A stretch of DNA of 64,000 bases from Marinobacter zhanjiangensis (GCF_014651935.1 NZ_BMXV01000003.1:474299-538298), one strand, 5' to 3'; positions 34,827-44,937 are shown, counted from the stretch's first letter. Notes: generated by a model from the letters alone, not told the origin. Made by a program: numbers and translations.

Positions 34827-35861
34827 TCAGGCCAGGCGCCAGCGCAGCGTTTCGCCGGCTCGCAAGGGTACAATGGTGCCACCGGCCAGGGGCAGCTGCT
34901 CCGGTACGGTCCAGGGGGCACGCTTCAGGGTGATGGTGTCGGTATTGCGGGGCAGGCCATAGAAATCCGCCCCGTTGAAGCTGGCGAAAGCCTCCAGTTT
35001 GTCGAGCACGCCAAGGTCCTCGAACACTTCCGCGTAGAGCTCAATCGCGGCGAAAGCGGAATAGCAGCCGGCACAGCCGCAGGCGGTTTCCTTTTTGTCC
35101 CGGGCGTGGGGGGCGGAATCGGTGCCCAGGAAAAAGCGGCGGTCACCGCTGACCACGGCGTCCCGCAACGCCTGCTGGTGGACATTGCGCTTGAGTACCG
35201 GCAGGCAGTACAGGTGAGGGCGGATACCGCCCACCAGCAGGTGGTTGCGGTTGTACATCAGGTGTTGGGGCGTGATGGTCGCGGCCAGCCGGCCCTCGCC
35301 GTGTTGCTGGACAAAGGTGGCGGCATCGCGGGTGGTAATGTGCTCCATAACCACCCTCAGTGTGGGGTGGCGCTCCATCACCGGGGCCAGGACCTGATCG
35401 ATAAAGGCCTTCTCGCGGTCGAAGATGTCCACGTGGTCGTGAGTGACTTCGCCGTGGACCAGCAACAGCATGCCGCTCTCGGCCATGGCGGCCAGGGCCT
35501 GGTCGATCTCGGCAATATCCCGCACGCCGGAGGCGGAATTGGTGGTGGCACCGGCGGGGTAGAGCTTGGCTGCCGGAATGCCGGCACTGACCGCTTCACG
35601 GATGTCATCCGGGGTGGTGGAGCCGGTCAGGTACAGGGTCATCAGCGGGTCGAAGCCGGTGTATCCGCCCCGGGCTGCGAGAATCCGGTCACGGTACGCC
35701 ATGGCCTGTTGTGCAGTGGTCACCGGTGGTGCCAGATTGGGCATGATGATGGCGCGGCCAAAACGTTCCGCCGTGGCCGGTACCACATCCGCGAGCACCT
35801 CACCGTCCCGCACATGCAGGTGCCAATCGTCGGGTCGAGTGATGGTGATCTGATCGGTCAT
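34827..35861 (-). CDS. pyrC: Dihydroorotase, class II (homodimeric)
   Basis: The 344-residue dihydroorotase catalyses cyclisation of carbamoyl aspartate to dihydroorotate, the third step of pyrimidine synthesis. The HLHVRDG motif (His14, His16) supplies zinc ligands, AAKLYPAG has the carbamylated lysine, and LGTDSAPH holds the catalytic Asp. The ATG at 35861 ([10 protein letters not shown]) is chosen over an open frame extending to 35972 because the family starts here and a GCGGAG lies upstream. Cotranscribed with rnt. Confidence 0.94.
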   Translation of the reverse strand: MTDQITITRPDDWHLHVRDGEVLADVVPATAERFGRAIIMPNLAPPVTTAQQAMAYRDRILAARGGYTGFDPLMTLYLTGSTTPDDIREAVSAGIPAAKLYPAGATTNSASGVRDIAEIDQALAAMAESGMLLLVHGEVTHDHVDIFDREKAFIDQVLAPVMERHPTLRVVMEHITTRDAATFVQQHGEGRLAATITPQHLMYNRNHLLVGGIRPHLYCLPVLKRNVHQQALRDAVVSGDRRFFLGTDSAPHARDKKETACGCAGCYSAFAAIELYAEVFEDLGVLDKLEAFASFNGADFYGLPRNTDTITLKRAPWTVPEQLPLAGGTIVPLRAGETLRWRLA

Positions 35862-35997
35862 GGTGCGTTTACTCCGCTGACGAGATTCTGCTGACTCAAA
35901 AACGCCGCGAGTATACCAGAAGGTCAGGGCTAAAGAATCCGCCGGTCCGGCCGATACGCTACTCAGGTGCACCTACAACGGAAATCCGAATACCGCC

Positions 35998-36951
35998 ATG
36001 GTCAGATACGATCGTTCAGCAAAGACACCAAAAACCAGAGGCTTGCCCGTGCGGCGAACCCTGCTGGCGCTGCTGGTTGCCGGTGGCCTGGGCACGTCGA
36101 TGGCTGTGGGTGCGCGCAGTTTCGGTGCCGGGCTGGAAAACAGTGAATGGTACCTGTCCGAATCCGTGTTCGACTGCACGCTGACCCACGAGGTGCCCGG
36201 TTATGGCCGCGCGGTATTCCGGCACCGGGCGGGGGAAGATCTTGGCTTTTATCTCGAGGCGGACTTGCCGCTGATGCAGCCGGGGCGAGGATTGCTGGTG
36301 GTGGAGGCGCCGGCCTGGCGACCGGGTGAGCCCACGCGGCGGCTGGGCTACGTGCAGATCAGCGACAGCCGCAAGGTAATGGATGTGGGCAACCGTGAGG
36401 CCATGGCCATGATGGAGGGGCTACTGTCCGGAATGGCGCCGACGGTGACCCGTCAGGCCCGCTACCAGGGTGAGAAAGTCAGGGTCAGGCTGTCCAATAT
36501 CAACTTCCGTTCCCGGTTCGATGGCTATCGCCGCTGTGTCACTGGTCTGTTGCCGGTCAATTACGACCAGATCCAGCGCTCCCGGGTGCCGTTCGTGTCG
36601 GGCAGTACATCGTTGGCGGACAGTGATCGTCAGCTGCTGGAAAATATCGCCACCTATGTGGCGGCCGACCCCGCAGTGACTCGACTATTCGTGGATGGTC
36701 ACTCCGATCGTTTCGGCAGCCGTATACAGAACCGTGCCTTGTCCGAAGAGCGTGCCCAGGCGGTGGCGGACTATCTGATTGAGGTGGGGGTGCCGGCAGA
36801 CATGATCGTGATACGGTCCCATGCGGACCAGTACCCGGTGTCCAGTAATCCGGCTGACAACCGTCGCACCAATATCCGCCTGGAAAGGGAAGGTGACAAC
36901 TCGGGAACCCAGCGCGCCGACAGCGACGCCTTTGGTGGCGCCAGCGGCTGA
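35998..36951 (+). CDS. motY: MotY: sodium-type flagellar stator protein, OmpA family
   Basis: The product (317 residues) has a signal peptide, an N-terminal MotY domain (about 45-190) and a C-terminal OmpA-like peptidoglycan-binding domain (about 200-300) with DGHSDRFGSRIQNRALSEER. MotY forms the T ring that positions the stator of polar flagella. The setting, divergent from pyrC-rnt, matches Pseudomonas. The start is uncertain: the ATG at 35998 has no good ribosome site, while GTG at 36049 with AGAGGC upstream would give a cleaner signal peptide (VRRTLLALLVAGGLG). Confidence 0.85.
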   Translation: MVRYDRSAKTPKTRGLPVRRTLLALLVAGGLGTSMAVGARSFGAGLENSEWYLSESVFDCTLTHEVPGYGRAVFRHRAGEDLGFYLEADLPLMQPGRGLLVVEAPAWRPGEPTRRLGYVQISDSRKVMDVGNREAMAMMEGLLSGMAPTVTRQARYQGEKVRVRLSNINFRSRFDGYRRCVTGLLPVNYDQIQRSRVPFVSGSTSLADSDRQLLENIATYVAADPAVTRLFVDGHSDRFGSRIQNRALSEERAQAVADYLIEVGVPADMIVIRSHADQYPVSSNPADNRRTNIRLEREGDNSGTQRADSDAFGGASG

Positions 36952-36978
36952 ACGGACATCAAGGAAGGGTACCAGGTA

Positions 36979-37908
36979 CTAACGCCCGGCCCTGACCAGT
37001 TCGCCCACATGGGCGCCGACGCTTTCTGCCAGCGCTTTCAGGTGGTAGCCACCCTCCAGGGTCGAAATCAGCCGGTCGTTGGCATACTCCTTCGCCAGCC
37101 CCGTCAGCATTTCCGTCAACCAGCGGTAGTCACCGGTTTCCAGGTTGGTTTCCGCCATGGGATCGAGCCGGTGACCGTCAAATCCGGCTGACACCAGGAT
37201 CAGCTGAGGCCTGAACGCCTCCAGTTTGCTGACCCAGCCTTCCTCCACCCGCTTGCGATACTCGGGCCCGTCACATTCCGCGGGAATGGGCACGTTCACA
37301 ATATTGTCCGGCAGCCGGTACACATGTGAGTGGGGATAGAACGGGTGCTGGAAGCTGGAGCACATCAGGATGCGCTCGTCACCCTGGACGATATCCGCCG
37401 TACCATTGCCCTGATGAACATCGAAATCCACGATCGCGACCCGCTCCAAATGGTGGAACGTCAGCGCTCGCATGGCTGCCAGGGCAACATTGTTATAGAA
37501 ACAGAAGCCCATGGACTTGGCCCGCTCGGCGTGATGCCCCGGTGGACGCGCGCAGATAAAGGCATTGGTTACCTGGCTGCTGAGCACCATGTCCACTGCC
37601 TGGATATTCGCCCCGGCCGCCAGCCGGGCGGCCCGCAGGGTATCCGGCATCAGCGCGGTATCGGGATCGGTGAACACTCGTCCCTTGGTGGGCTGCATCA
37701 GGTCGAGCTGGTGCAGGTACTTCTCGGGGTGGACCATCAACAGCTGGTCGCGGGTAGCTTCGTCGGGCCGGACCCAGTCCAGTTCCTGATCGAGGCCGCT
37801 GTCTTCGATGTAACTGATGATGCGACTGAGGCGCTCCGGTGATTCCGGGTGCTCGGCGCCCATGTTGTGCCTGGCGCAATCGTCGTGTGAGAAAAACGCA
37901 GTAGTCAT
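36979..37908 (-). CDS. Histone deacetylase family amidohydrolase
   Basis: The 309-residue protein is a class II-like HDAC/acetylpolyamine amidohydrolase. Motifs are complete: the charge-relay histidines in RPPGHHAE, zinc ligands in DFDVHQGNGT and SAGFDGH, and the EGGYHL loop with the glycine-rich end. Bacterial members deacetylate polyamines, acetoin-derived or protein substrates in the cytoplasm. It stands alone, between motY and the Pat-type acetyltransferase gene. The neighbouring acetyltransferase and this deacetylase could form an acetylation pair, but they are not in one operon. Confidence 0.9.
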   Translation of the reverse strand: MTTAFFSHDDCARHNMGAEHPESPERLSRIISYIEDSGLDQELDWVRPDEATRDQLLMVHPEKYLHQLDLMQPTKGRVFTDPDTALMPDTLRAARLAAGANIQAVDMVLSSQVTNAFICARPPGHHAERAKSMGFCFYNNVALAAMRALTFHHLERVAIVDFDVHQGNGTADIVQGDERILMCSSFQHPFYPHSHVYRLPDNIVNVPIPAECDGPEYRKRVEEGWVSKLEAFRPQLILVSAGFDGHRLDPMAETNLETGDYRWLTEMLTGLAKEYANDRLISTLEGGYHLKALAESVGAHVGELVRAGR

Positions 37909-38114
37909 GATATTGGTACGGTCCTGACGGCGCTGGTCTTGATGTTATTAACTTAATGGTAACAGGGATAATGGCGTCGCGCTGTGTTTCTTTGGTCGTA
38001 GTGGGCCCTGATAACGCCTGGCCCAAATCAATGGAGGAATTCGTTTTACATCAAGGAAGCAGCGCCTAAGATAGGCTGTATTCCATGGCGTGAATGTACG
38101 AAGGAGATAGCATT

Positions 38115-40859
38115 TTGGGCACCCGTTACCTGGAAAGCCTGTTCAACCCGTCCTCCATAGTCGTGGTGGGCGCCTCGGAGCGCGCGGATAATCTGGGGGG
38201 TATGGTGCTCCGCAACCTGCTGGGGGGTGGCTACCCGGGGCGGATGCTGGTAATCAACCAGAACGGCTATGAATCCGTGCATGGTGTGCCTTGCGTGTCC
38301 CGCGTGTCGAAAATGGAGTTCAGCCCGGAACTGGCCATTGTCTGTACGCCGCCCGATACGGTGCCCAAGGTGGTGCGACGGCTGGGCCGGGCCGGTGTGC
38401 GAACCGCCATGGTGATGACCGGGGGCATGTCCCGAGCCCATTCCAGAACCGGCCAGCCACTGATGTATTCGGTGGGTGATGCGGCCCGGGAAACGGGCAT
38501 ACGGGTTCTGGGCCCCAATACCATCGGCCTGATGGTCCCGGCCCGCAGCCTGAACGCCACTTATGCCCATATGGGCGCCTTGCCCGGCAAGGTCGCATTC
38601 GTGGGGCAGTCCGGCAGCGTGGCCAGCTCGGTGATTGACTGGGCCTTTGCCCGCGGGGTGGGTTTTTCCTACTTCCTGACCCTGGGCGACTCCATGGACA
38701 TCGACCATGATGATCTGATCGACTATCTGGCCCAGGACTCCCAGACCCGCGCCATTCTTCTGCACATCGAGAACATCCCCAACCCCCGCCGTTTCATGTC
38801 GGCGGTACGGGTGGCTTCGCGCACCAAGCCGGTCATCGCCGTGAAGAGCGGGCGGGTACCGGCGTCGGAATGGTTCCGCCACGAACTGCCCGCCGGCCTG
38901 AACCGCAGCGATCCCATCTACGACGCCATGCTGCAAAGGGCCGGTGTGCTGCGGGTCGACGGCCTGGGGCAGATGTTCGACGCCCTGGAAACACTGACCC
39001 GCATGCGCCCACTTAAGCGCGAGTCACTGGCCATCATGGCCAATGGCGTGGGCCCCGGGGTGCTGGCGGTGGACCGGCTGGCGGCTCTGGGCGGTGAGCT
39101 GGCCACCCTGTCGGGCAAGTCCATCGACGCGCTGGCGGAGATCCTGCCGCCCTACTGGACCCGCAAGAATCCCATCGACCTGAACTACGACGCCTCCCCG
39201 GATCTTTACGCCAAGGCCATCCGCATACTGGCGAAGGACACGGAAGTGTCCAACGTGCTGATCATGTACGCCCCCAGCCTGACCGAGGACAGCCTGCAGA
39301 TTGCCGACGCGGTGGTGCAGGCGGTCAAGGGCACACGCCTGAACGTATTCACCTGCTGGCTGGGGCAGAGCACTGTGCTGGACGCCCGGGACGAGTTCTA
39401 TCGCGCCGGGGTGCCATCATTCTTCTCGCCGGAAAAGGCCGTCATGGCCTTCATGCAGCACGTTAACCATCAGCGGGTCCAGAGGCTGCTGGGAGAGACG
39501 CCGGAGTCCTTCACCGACCATTTCGCGGACCATTCCAGTACCCGCCGTATAATCGTCAACGCCAGGCGGCAGGGCAGGAATCACCTGTCCAACCATGAGG
39601 CCCGGGACATTCTCAACGACTACGCCATCAATACCGTACCCACGGTGTACTGTGACGATGTCGAGGAAGTGCTCGAAGCTTTCGCCGTGGAGCGACGCCC
39701 GGTGGATGTCGCGCTGCTGCACCAGCACGCCTGCCATCCGTTCATGGAGTACCAGAGTGGGCAGGGGCGGTACCGATCCACCATCCATGGCCTGACCAAC
39801 GAGAACGACATCATCGATTCCTGCCGGCAATTGATGGAAGACTACCAGAAGCACTTCCCGGACAGCGGCTTTCTGGGGTTTGCCGTGCAGCGCTCCTACA
39901 AGCATATCGACGGCATCGCCTTCAGCGTGGGCATCACCCGGGATCCGCTGTTTGGCCCGCTGGTGGTGTGCGGCGCCGCCGGCGCCCAGATCAGCGTAAT
40001 GACCGACCGTCAGATTGCGTTACCGCCCCTGAACATGGTGCTGGCCCGGGAACTCCTGCGGCGCACCTACATGTCGCGGCTGCTGGAGGAGTACAGCACC
40101 GAGCCGGAACGGGACATCCGTGCTATCTGCGAGATATTGATTACCCTGTCGCAGATCGTCATTGATCAACCGGAAATCCGCGGCCTGGAGATCTCGCCGT
40201 TGCTGTTTGACCGCGACAGCACCCTGGCCGTGGACGTGGCCATCGATCTCGCTGACAGGCCGGGGATACCGATTATCCAGCCCTACCCAAGGGAGCTGGA
40301 AGAGTGGATGGTACTGCCCAAGTCCGGCCGCCGGGTGATTATCCGGCCGGTGCTGGCGGAGGATGAACCCGCCCATCGGGCATTCCACGAACACCAGTCG
40401 CCGGAATCCATCCGCTACCGTTTCTTCCAGTTCCGCAAGCACTTTTCCCGGGAAGATGTGGCCCAGATGGTACAGATCGATTATGACCGGGAAATGGTCT
40501 TCATCGCCAACGCGCCGCGGGAAGACGGCGAAGGGGAAGAAACCCTGGGCACCGTGCGGGTATGGACCGACGCGGACAACCTGCGTTGCGAGTTTGCGGT
40601 GATGGTGCACGACAAGATGAAAGGCGAGGGTCTGGGCGTGGCCTTGATGCAGAAGATGATCGACTACTGCCGCTCCCGGGGCACCATGGAAATGGTGGGC
40701 AACGTACTACCGGAAAACCGCCCGATGCTGAAGCTTGCCGAGCACCTGGGTTTCAAGATCCAGTACAACCGCGAGGAAGAGGTGATGGATCTGAAGCTTG
40801 TGCTGAATGAGCCCGAGAAGGATTGGCAGCGGGAAAGGCTGGCCCGGGCTCATCATTAG
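38115..40859 (+). CDS. Pat/PatZ-type protein acetyltransferase (NDP-forming acyl-CoA synthetase-like + GNAT)
   Basis: This 914-residue protein has, in order, a CoA-binding domain (from LFNPSSIVVVGAS), succinyl-CoA-ligase-like domains, an ATP-grasp-like domain (about 460-690) and a GNAT acetyltransferase domain (about 735-890) with GEGLGVALMQKM binding acetyl-CoA. This is the Pat/PatZ architecture, which acetylates lysines of metabolic enzymes such as acetyl-CoA synthetase. The TTG at 38115 is preferred: a strong AAGGAG (38101-38106) is at the proper spacing, whereas the ATG at 38094 has none. The family homology also starts here. Confidence 0.88.
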   Translation: MGTRYLESLFNPSSIVVVGASERADNLGGMVLRNLLGGGYPGRMLVINQNGYESVHGVPCVSRVSKMEFSPELAIVCTPPDTVPKVVRRLGRAGVRTAMVMTGGMSRAHSRTGQPLMYSVGDAARETGIRVLGPNTIGLMVPARSLNATYAHMGALPGKVAFVGQSGSVASSVIDWAFARGVGFSYFLTLGDSMDIDHDDLIDYLAQDSQTRAILLHIENIPNPRRFMSAVRVASRTKPVIAVKSGRVPASEWFRHELPAGLNRSDPIYDAMLQRAGVLRVDGLGQMFDALETLTRMRPLKRESLAIMANGVGPGVLAVDRLAALGGELATLSGKSIDALAEILPPYWTRKNPIDLNYDASPDLYAKAIRILAKDTEVSNVLIMYAPSLTEDSLQIADAVVQAVKGTRLNVFTCWLGQSTVLDARDEFYRAGVPSFFSPEKAVMAFMQHVNHQRVQRLLGETPESFTDHFADHSSTRRIIVNARRQGRNHLSNHEARDILNDYAINTVPTVYCDDVEEVLEAFAVERRPVDVALLHQHACHPFMEYQSGQGRYRSTIHGLTNENDIIDSCRQLMEDYQKHFPDSGFLGFAVQRSYKHIDGIAFSVGITRDPLFGPLVVCGAAGAQISVMTDRQIALPPLNMVLARELLRRTYMSRLLEEYSTEPERDIRAICEILITLSQIVIDQPEIRGLEISPLLFDRDSTLAVDVAIDLADRPGIPIIQPYPRELEEWMVLPKSGRRVIIRPVLAEDEPAHRAFHEHQSPESIRYRFFQFRKHFSREDVAQMVQIDYDREMVFIANAPREDGEGEETLGTVRVWTDADNLRCEFAVMVHDKMKGEGLGVALMQKMIDYCRSRGTMEMVGNVLPENRPMLKLAEHLGFKIQYNREEEVMDLKLVLNEPEKDWQRERLARAHH

Positions 40860-40900
40860 TTTTGGAGGCTACCCGGTAGTTTGACGGGGCGGAGGCAGGA

Positions 40901-41028
40901 GGCTCTTTCCGGGACCTTCAAAAACAGGGGTGGAACGCGAATGCGTTTCACGGGTCGGCCAGGGAAGGCCGGCCCTGGACCTTTACGGCGACGCAGGAGC
41001 ATTAAGCCGTAAAGGTTTTTGAAGAGCC
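40901..41028. repeat. Stem-loop-rich intergenic unit
   Basis: Nested dyads can be drawn: GGCTCTT (40901) and TTCAAAAAC (40917) against GTTTTTGAAGAGCC (41015-41028), and CCAGGG/CCCTGG arms around 40960-40979. The arrangement could fold as one long cloverleaf-like structure. It may be a repeat element or the transcript end of the preceding gene. No second copy was noticed. Confidence 0.4.
40979..41020 (+). terminator. Rho-independent terminator after the acetyltransferase gene
   Basis: ACCTTTACGGC (40979-40989) pairs perfectly with GCCGTAAAGGT (41006-41016) around a 16-base loop and is followed by TTTTG. It is the inner stem of the larger structure at 40901-41028. Confidence 0.55.
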
Positions 41029-41100
41029 TACATGGACGTATTCACGGCGTGTCCCGGAACAAGCTACCTGCCCGCGACCCATGCACCAAACCCAAAAATC

Positions 41101-42027
41101 CTATTCTGAAACAATAGCCGAACGATCCTCACCTCCAAGAGCCTGCAGCAACCCCGGAATCAACCGGGAAAGCTCCAGAGTCATCAGCGAGAAAGCAGCA
41201 TCAAACTTGGCCGCGGCATCATCGGCATCCACCTCTTCCAGCTTCTCCTGCAAGGTCTCACCAAACTTCAGCCGGCGGATACCGAACTCCTCGTCCAGCA
41301 CGAACGACACATTCTCATCCCAGGTCAGCGACAGCTTGGTCACCTGCATGCCAGCTTCCAGGTGATTCTGGATTTCATCGGCACGCAGATCCAGCCCCTT
41401 GCAGCGAACCACACCGCCGTCCTCGGAGGGATCCTTCAGCTCGCACTCGGTGCCCAGCTCAATGGCCGCCGGAAGCTCAATGGACTCATTCAGCCAGCCG
41501 GTAAAGGTAAACGCCGGCGCCTGCTCCAGCACCGGCGGACGAACCGGCAGCGAGCCAATGCTCTTGCGCAGGGCAGAGGCCAGATCTTCCGCCTGCTTGG
41601 CCGAACCCGCATCCACGACCAGCACGCCATCCGCCGGCGCCAGATAGGCAAAGCTGCGACGGTTACGGGAAAAGGCGCGGGGCAACATCTCCAGCATCAC
41701 CTCTTCCTTCAGCTCATCCTTCTCCTTCTTGCGAACCTTGCGGCCCTGCTCCTGCTCGATAAGCTCCGCCTTCTCCTCCACCAGCTCCTTGATGACCGGT
41801 GCGGGCAACAGCTTCTCCTCCTTGCGCAAGGCAATCAGATGGTAACCTCCGGCACTGTGTACCAGTACCTCACCATGCTTGCCCAGGGGCGGAACCCAGC
41901 CGTGACGCACCGGCTCCTGGGGGCCGCAGGGTTTGAAGGCATCGGCGGCCAGTCTCTCTTCCAGCTCTTCCGGGCTGATGTCGAACGGCTTGGTAAAGCG
42001 GAAAACTCGGGCATTGCGAAACCACAT
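41101..42027 (-). CDS. rdgC: Recombination-associated protein RdgC
   Basis: The 308-residue protein is RdgC, a ring-shaped DNA-binding dimer that limits RecA activity and is associated with nucleoid and replication restart. Family markers include MWFRNARVFRFTKP at the start, GWVPPLGKHGE, the long charged helix KELVEEKAELIEQEQGRKV and the C-terminal SLTWDENVSFVLDE. The ATG at 42027 is preferred to that six codons earlier because it has AAGGA upstream and the family starts at MWF. It precedes no obvious partner. Confidence 0.93.
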   Translation of the reverse strand: MWFRNARVFRFTKPFDISPEELEERLAADAFKPCGPQEPVRHGWVPPLGKHGEVLVHSAGGYHLIALRKEEKLLPAPVIKELVEEKAELIEQEQGRKVRKKEKDELKEEVMLEMLPRAFSRNRRSFAYLAPADGVLVVDAGSAKQAEDLASALRKSIGSLPVRPPVLEQAPAFTFTGWLNESIELPAAIELGTECELKDPSEDGGVVRCKGLDLRADEIQNHLEAGMQVTKLSLTWDENVSFVLDEEFGIRRLKFGETLQEKLEEVDADDAAAKFDAAFSLMTLELSRLIPGLLQALGGEDRSAIVSE

Positions 42028-42081
42028 GGATTCGGGTCCTTGCATTGTATTTCGGGTTTAAAACGATAGTCGGGCCGTGCA

Positions 42082-42282
42082 CTAGAGCTGCATCACTTCA
42101 ACCAGAATGGTCTTGATGATAAAGCCCACCACGCCGGCGCCCAGAATGGTAAAGAGCGCAATGGTACCAAAACGTCCGGCCTGGGACTTCTTCGCCAGAT
42201 CCCACACGATATACCCCATCCAGACGATCAGCGCCGTCAGGCAGACATAAAGGGCAATTTGGGAGAAGAGTGCTTCGTTCAT
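42082..42282 (-). CDS. DUF2788 family small membrane protein
   Basis: The 66-residue protein has two membrane segments (IALYVCLTALIVWMGYIVW and a TIALFTILGAGVVGFIIKTI segment) joined by a basic turn, DLAKKSQAGRFG, typical of the DUF2788 family. The role is unknown. The ATG at 42282 with GGAG six bases upstream is preferred to one 15 bases earlier. It lies between rdgC and yaaA on the same strand and may be part of one transcript. Confidence 0.75.
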   Translation of the reverse strand: MNEALFSQIALYVCLTALIVWMGYIVWDLAKKSQAGRFGTIALFTILGAGVVGFIIKTILVEVMQL

Positions 42283-42389
42283 GGAACGCTCCGTCAAAGT
42301 ATTCAGTCAAACAGGCGCCCGCCACCGGCGTGGCTGGACCGGTGCAGACGTCGTTGGTTGTTGCGGAACGGCGGCGTTGTTCTTGCGAG

Positions 42390-43160
42390 TTATTGCTCGT
42401 CGCGCAGGAAGGTCCAGTTATCGCCGGAGGATTGTTCCTCACTGAAGCGATAGCCGGCCAGGTCGAAGCCTTTCAGGTCATCGGCCCGGGTGATCTTGTT
42501 GGTAATGGCATAGCGGGCCATCAGGCCACGGGCTTTCTTGGCGTAGAAGCTGATCATCTTGTACTGCCCGTTTTTCCAGTCCTTGAACTGGGGCGTAATG
42601 ATGCGGGCGTCCAGCTGCTTCTTGCGAATGCTCTTGAAGTATTCATTGGAAGCAAGATTTAGCAGCACACCGTCGTCTGCTTCAAGCTCCCGGTTCAGGG
42701 CATCGGTAATCCTGTCACCCCAGAACTCATACAGGTCCTTGCCCCGCTTGTTCTCGAACTTTGTGCCCATCTCCAGCCGGTAAGGCTGCATCAGGTCGAG
42801 CGGGCGCAGGATGCCATAAAGGCCGGAGAGAATACGCAGATGCTCCTGGGCAAACTCGAAATCGCTGTCACTGAATTCCCGGGCGGCGAGGCCGGTATAG
42901 ACATCACCATTGAACGCGAGCACCGCCTGGCGGGCGTTGTCCGGAGTGAACGGCGTATGCCATTGCTGATAGCGTTCGGCGTTGAGCTGGCCGAGCTTGT
43001 CGCTGATGCCCATCAGGTTGCTGACCTGGTGGGGTTCCAGCTCCTTGAGCTGGTCGATCAACTCGCAGGCGTCGTCCAGAAACGCCGGCTGGGTGTACCG
43101 GTCCGTGGGCAGAGGGCTGTCGTAGTCCAGGTTCTTGGCAGGGGATACAACCATTAACAT
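42390..43160 (-). CDS. yaaA: Peroxide stress protein YaaA
   Basis: The 256-residue YaaA/UPF0246 protein lowers intracellular free iron during peroxide stress in E. coli. The family start [16 protein letters not shown] and the [20 protein letters not shown] and NEYFKSI segments are all present. It is 12 bases from the preceding glutaredoxin-like gene on the same strand, so cotranscription is likely. Confidence 0.93.
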   Translation of the reverse strand: MLMVVSPAKNLDYDSPLPTDRYTQPAFLDDACELIDQLKELEPHQVSNLMGISDKLGQLNAERYQQWHTPFTPDNARQAVLAFNGDVYTGLAAREFSDSDFEFAQEHLRILSGLYGILRPLDLMQPYRLEMGTKFENKRGKDLYEFWGDRITDALNRELEADDGVLLNLASNEYFKSIRKKQLDARIITPQFKDWKNGQYKMISFYAKKARGLMARYAITNKITRADDLKGFDLAGYRFSEEQSSGDNWTFLRDEQ

Positions 43161-43172
43161 GTCAGGATAACC

Positions 43173-43436
43173 TCAGTGAATATGGCCTGATGACCGGGGC
43201 TGCGGCCCCAGGAAGTCCAGCAGATCGTCCCGGCTAAAGGGCCAGCCCAGCTCAGCGCCGGTGTCTTCACGGCGTAGTACCGGAATGCGGGTGCCGTAGC
43301 GATCAACCAGCTCCTGTGAGGTGGCAATGTCCACTGCCTCCACCGGAATGGGTTGTGGCATCGGCGTATGTACCAGCAGATTTTCTGCCAGTTCGCACAG
43401 GTGGCAATGGCTGGTGGTAAAGAACGTCAGCTGCAT
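43173..43436 (-). CDS. Glutaredoxin-like (DUF836) protein
   Basis: The 87-residue protein has a thioredoxin fold with CHLCE (residues 11-15), IPVL and GWPFSRDDLLDFL segments of the DUF836 family. It probably reduces disulfides in the cytoplasm. The ATG overlaps the yciK stop codon by one base, so it belongs to the yciK-yaaA transcript. The C-terminal GHIH is odd but unremarkable. Confidence 0.85.
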   Translation of the reverse strand: MQLTFFTTSHCHLCELAENLLVHTPMPQPIPVEAVDIATSQELVDRYGTRIPVLRREDTGAELGWPFSRDDLLDFLGPQPRSSGHIH

Positions 43437-44203
43437 TACTTCTTTACCTGGGCGTCCAGCTGTTGCCCGTTGACGCCCTTGCTGTCGGGTCCCATCAGGT
43501 ACAGATAGCTGGGCATCAGGTCTTCCGGGGTCGGGTTTTTCATGGGGTTTTCCGCCGGATAGGCGCGGGCCCGCATATTGGTACGAGTGGCGCCCGGGTT
43601 CAGACTGTTGACGCGAACATTGTGGCGTTCATCGTCCAGTTCGTCGGCGAGCAGCTGGCTGAGCCCTTCAAGCGCAAACTTCGACACCGCATAGGCGCCC
43701 CAGTAAGCCCTGGCCTGACGACCCACGCCGGAGGACGTGAAGATCACCGACGCATCGCCAGACAACCGTAACAGCGGGATAACCGCCCGGGTGAGAAGGA
43801 AAGGCGCGGTCGCGTTGATGTGCATGACCTTGTTCCAGGTCTCCGGGTCATACAGCTCCACCGGGGTGCGGTCGCCCAGAATGCCGGCATTGTGCAGCAG
43901 GCCATCGAGCCGGCCGAAGTTGTCCTCGATGGTCATGGCCATCTCTTCGTAGTCCTTGACCGCTGCGCCTTCCAGATTCATCGGCACGATCGCGGGCTGC
44001 GGGTGGCCGGAGGCCTCGATTTCGTCGTACACGGACTCCAGCTTGGAGATGGTGCGCCCCAGCAGGATCACGGTCGCACCATGGGCGGCGTAGGTTTTAG
44101 CGGCGACACGACCGATACCATCACCGGCACCGGTCACCATGATGATGCGGTCCTTCAGCAGGCCTTCCGGGGCCTGGTAGCTGTGCATGGGGTTGTCCGA
44201 CAT
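43436..44203 (-). CDS. yciK: SDR family oxidoreductase YciK
   Basis: This 255-residue short-chain dehydrogenase has TGAGDGIGR (cofactor binding), NAG (LLHNAGILG) and YAVSK (catalytic Tyr and Lys). It matches YciK, which in pseudomonads follows ubiG and mupP, the same order as here. The substrate is unknown. It begins 61 bases after mupP and ends at the start of the glutaredoxin-like gene. Confidence 0.9.
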   Translation of the reverse strand: MSDNPMHSYQAPEGLLKDRIIMVTGAGDGIGRVAAKTYAAHGATVILLGRTISKLESVYDEIEASGHPQPAIVPMNLEGAAVKDYEEMAMTIEDNFGRLDGLLHNAGILGDRTPVELYDPETWNKVMHINATAPFLLTRAVIPLLRLSGDASVIFTSSGVGRQARAYWGAYAVSKFALEGLSQLLADELDDERHNVRVNSLNPGATRTNMRARAYPAENPMKNPTPEDLMPSYLYLMGPDSKGVNGQQLDAQVKK

Positions 44204-44264
44204 AGGCAGTATGCTCTCGCTCGGTGTCCTGGATGATTCGGGTGCCAGCCTGTCTGGGCGGGCG

Positions 44265-44936
44265 CTATTGTAACAGTTTTACCAGTTCGTCGACGGTATC
44301 CACGGTATGGTCGGCTTGCCAGAGATCAACCTCATCGGGGTTGACGATATAGCCGTAACGCACTGCAACCGTGACCATACCGGCGTTGCGGCCAGCCTCG
44401 ATATCGCGGGCGTGGTCGCCTACGTAGATACCCCTATCCGGGGCGGCGCCCATCTGCCGGCAGGCTTGGTGCAGTCCTTCCGGGTCGGGCTTCCGGTTAG
44501 TCACGTGGTCGGGGCAGATCAGGGCGCTGCAACGACTATCCAGCGCCAGTGCCGACAGCAGCGGGGCGGCAAACCGTAATGGTTTGTTGGTAACGATTCC
44601 CCAGGGCACGCCAGCCGCTTCAAGGGCGACGAGCAGACGGTCCATGCCGGCGAACAGTTCGGTTTCTTCACAGATACCCGCCTCATAAAGGTCCAGAAAG
44701 CGGGCATGCCGGTCCGGGTAGGCCGGGTGGTCCGGCTCCAGACCGAAACCCAGCCGGATCATGGCCCGGGCGCCATCGGAGACATGGGGGCGGATGCCAT
44801 CTGCCGGCAGTGGCGCCAGCTCATTTTCCTGCCTCAGGTTATTGAGCACACGGATAAAGTCCGGAGCCGTGTCGATCAGGGTGCCATCCAGGTCAAACAG
44901 CACCGTGGAGGGTGGTTTCGGCAGGGGCACGGGCAT
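44265..44936 (-). CDS. mupP: HAD phosphatase MupP (N-acetylmuramate 6-phosphate phosphatase)
   Basis: The 223-residue HAD-IA phosphatase has motif I DLDGTLIDT, motif II TNK, motif III KP in RKPDP and motif IV GDHARDIEAG. Its position between ubiG and yciK is the place of mupP in Pseudomonas, where it dephosphorylates MurNAc-6-P in the MurU murein recycling pathway that bypasses de novo synthesis and affects fosfomycin tolerance. From sequence alone it could also be a phosphoglycolate phosphatase (gph). The start ATG lies one base after the ubiG stop codon. Confidence 0.85.
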   Translation of the reverse strand: MPVPLPKPPSTVLFDLDGTLIDTAPDFIRVLNNLRQENELAPLPADGIRPHVSDGARAMIRLGFGLEPDHPAYPDRHARFLDLYEAGICEETELFAGMDRLLVALEAAGVPWGIVTNKPLRFAAPLLSALALDSRCSALICPDHVTNRKPDPEGLHQACRQMGAAPDRGIYVGDHARDIEAGRNAGMVTVAVRYGYIVNPDEVDLWQADHTVDTVDELVKLLQ

Positions 44937-44937
44937 A

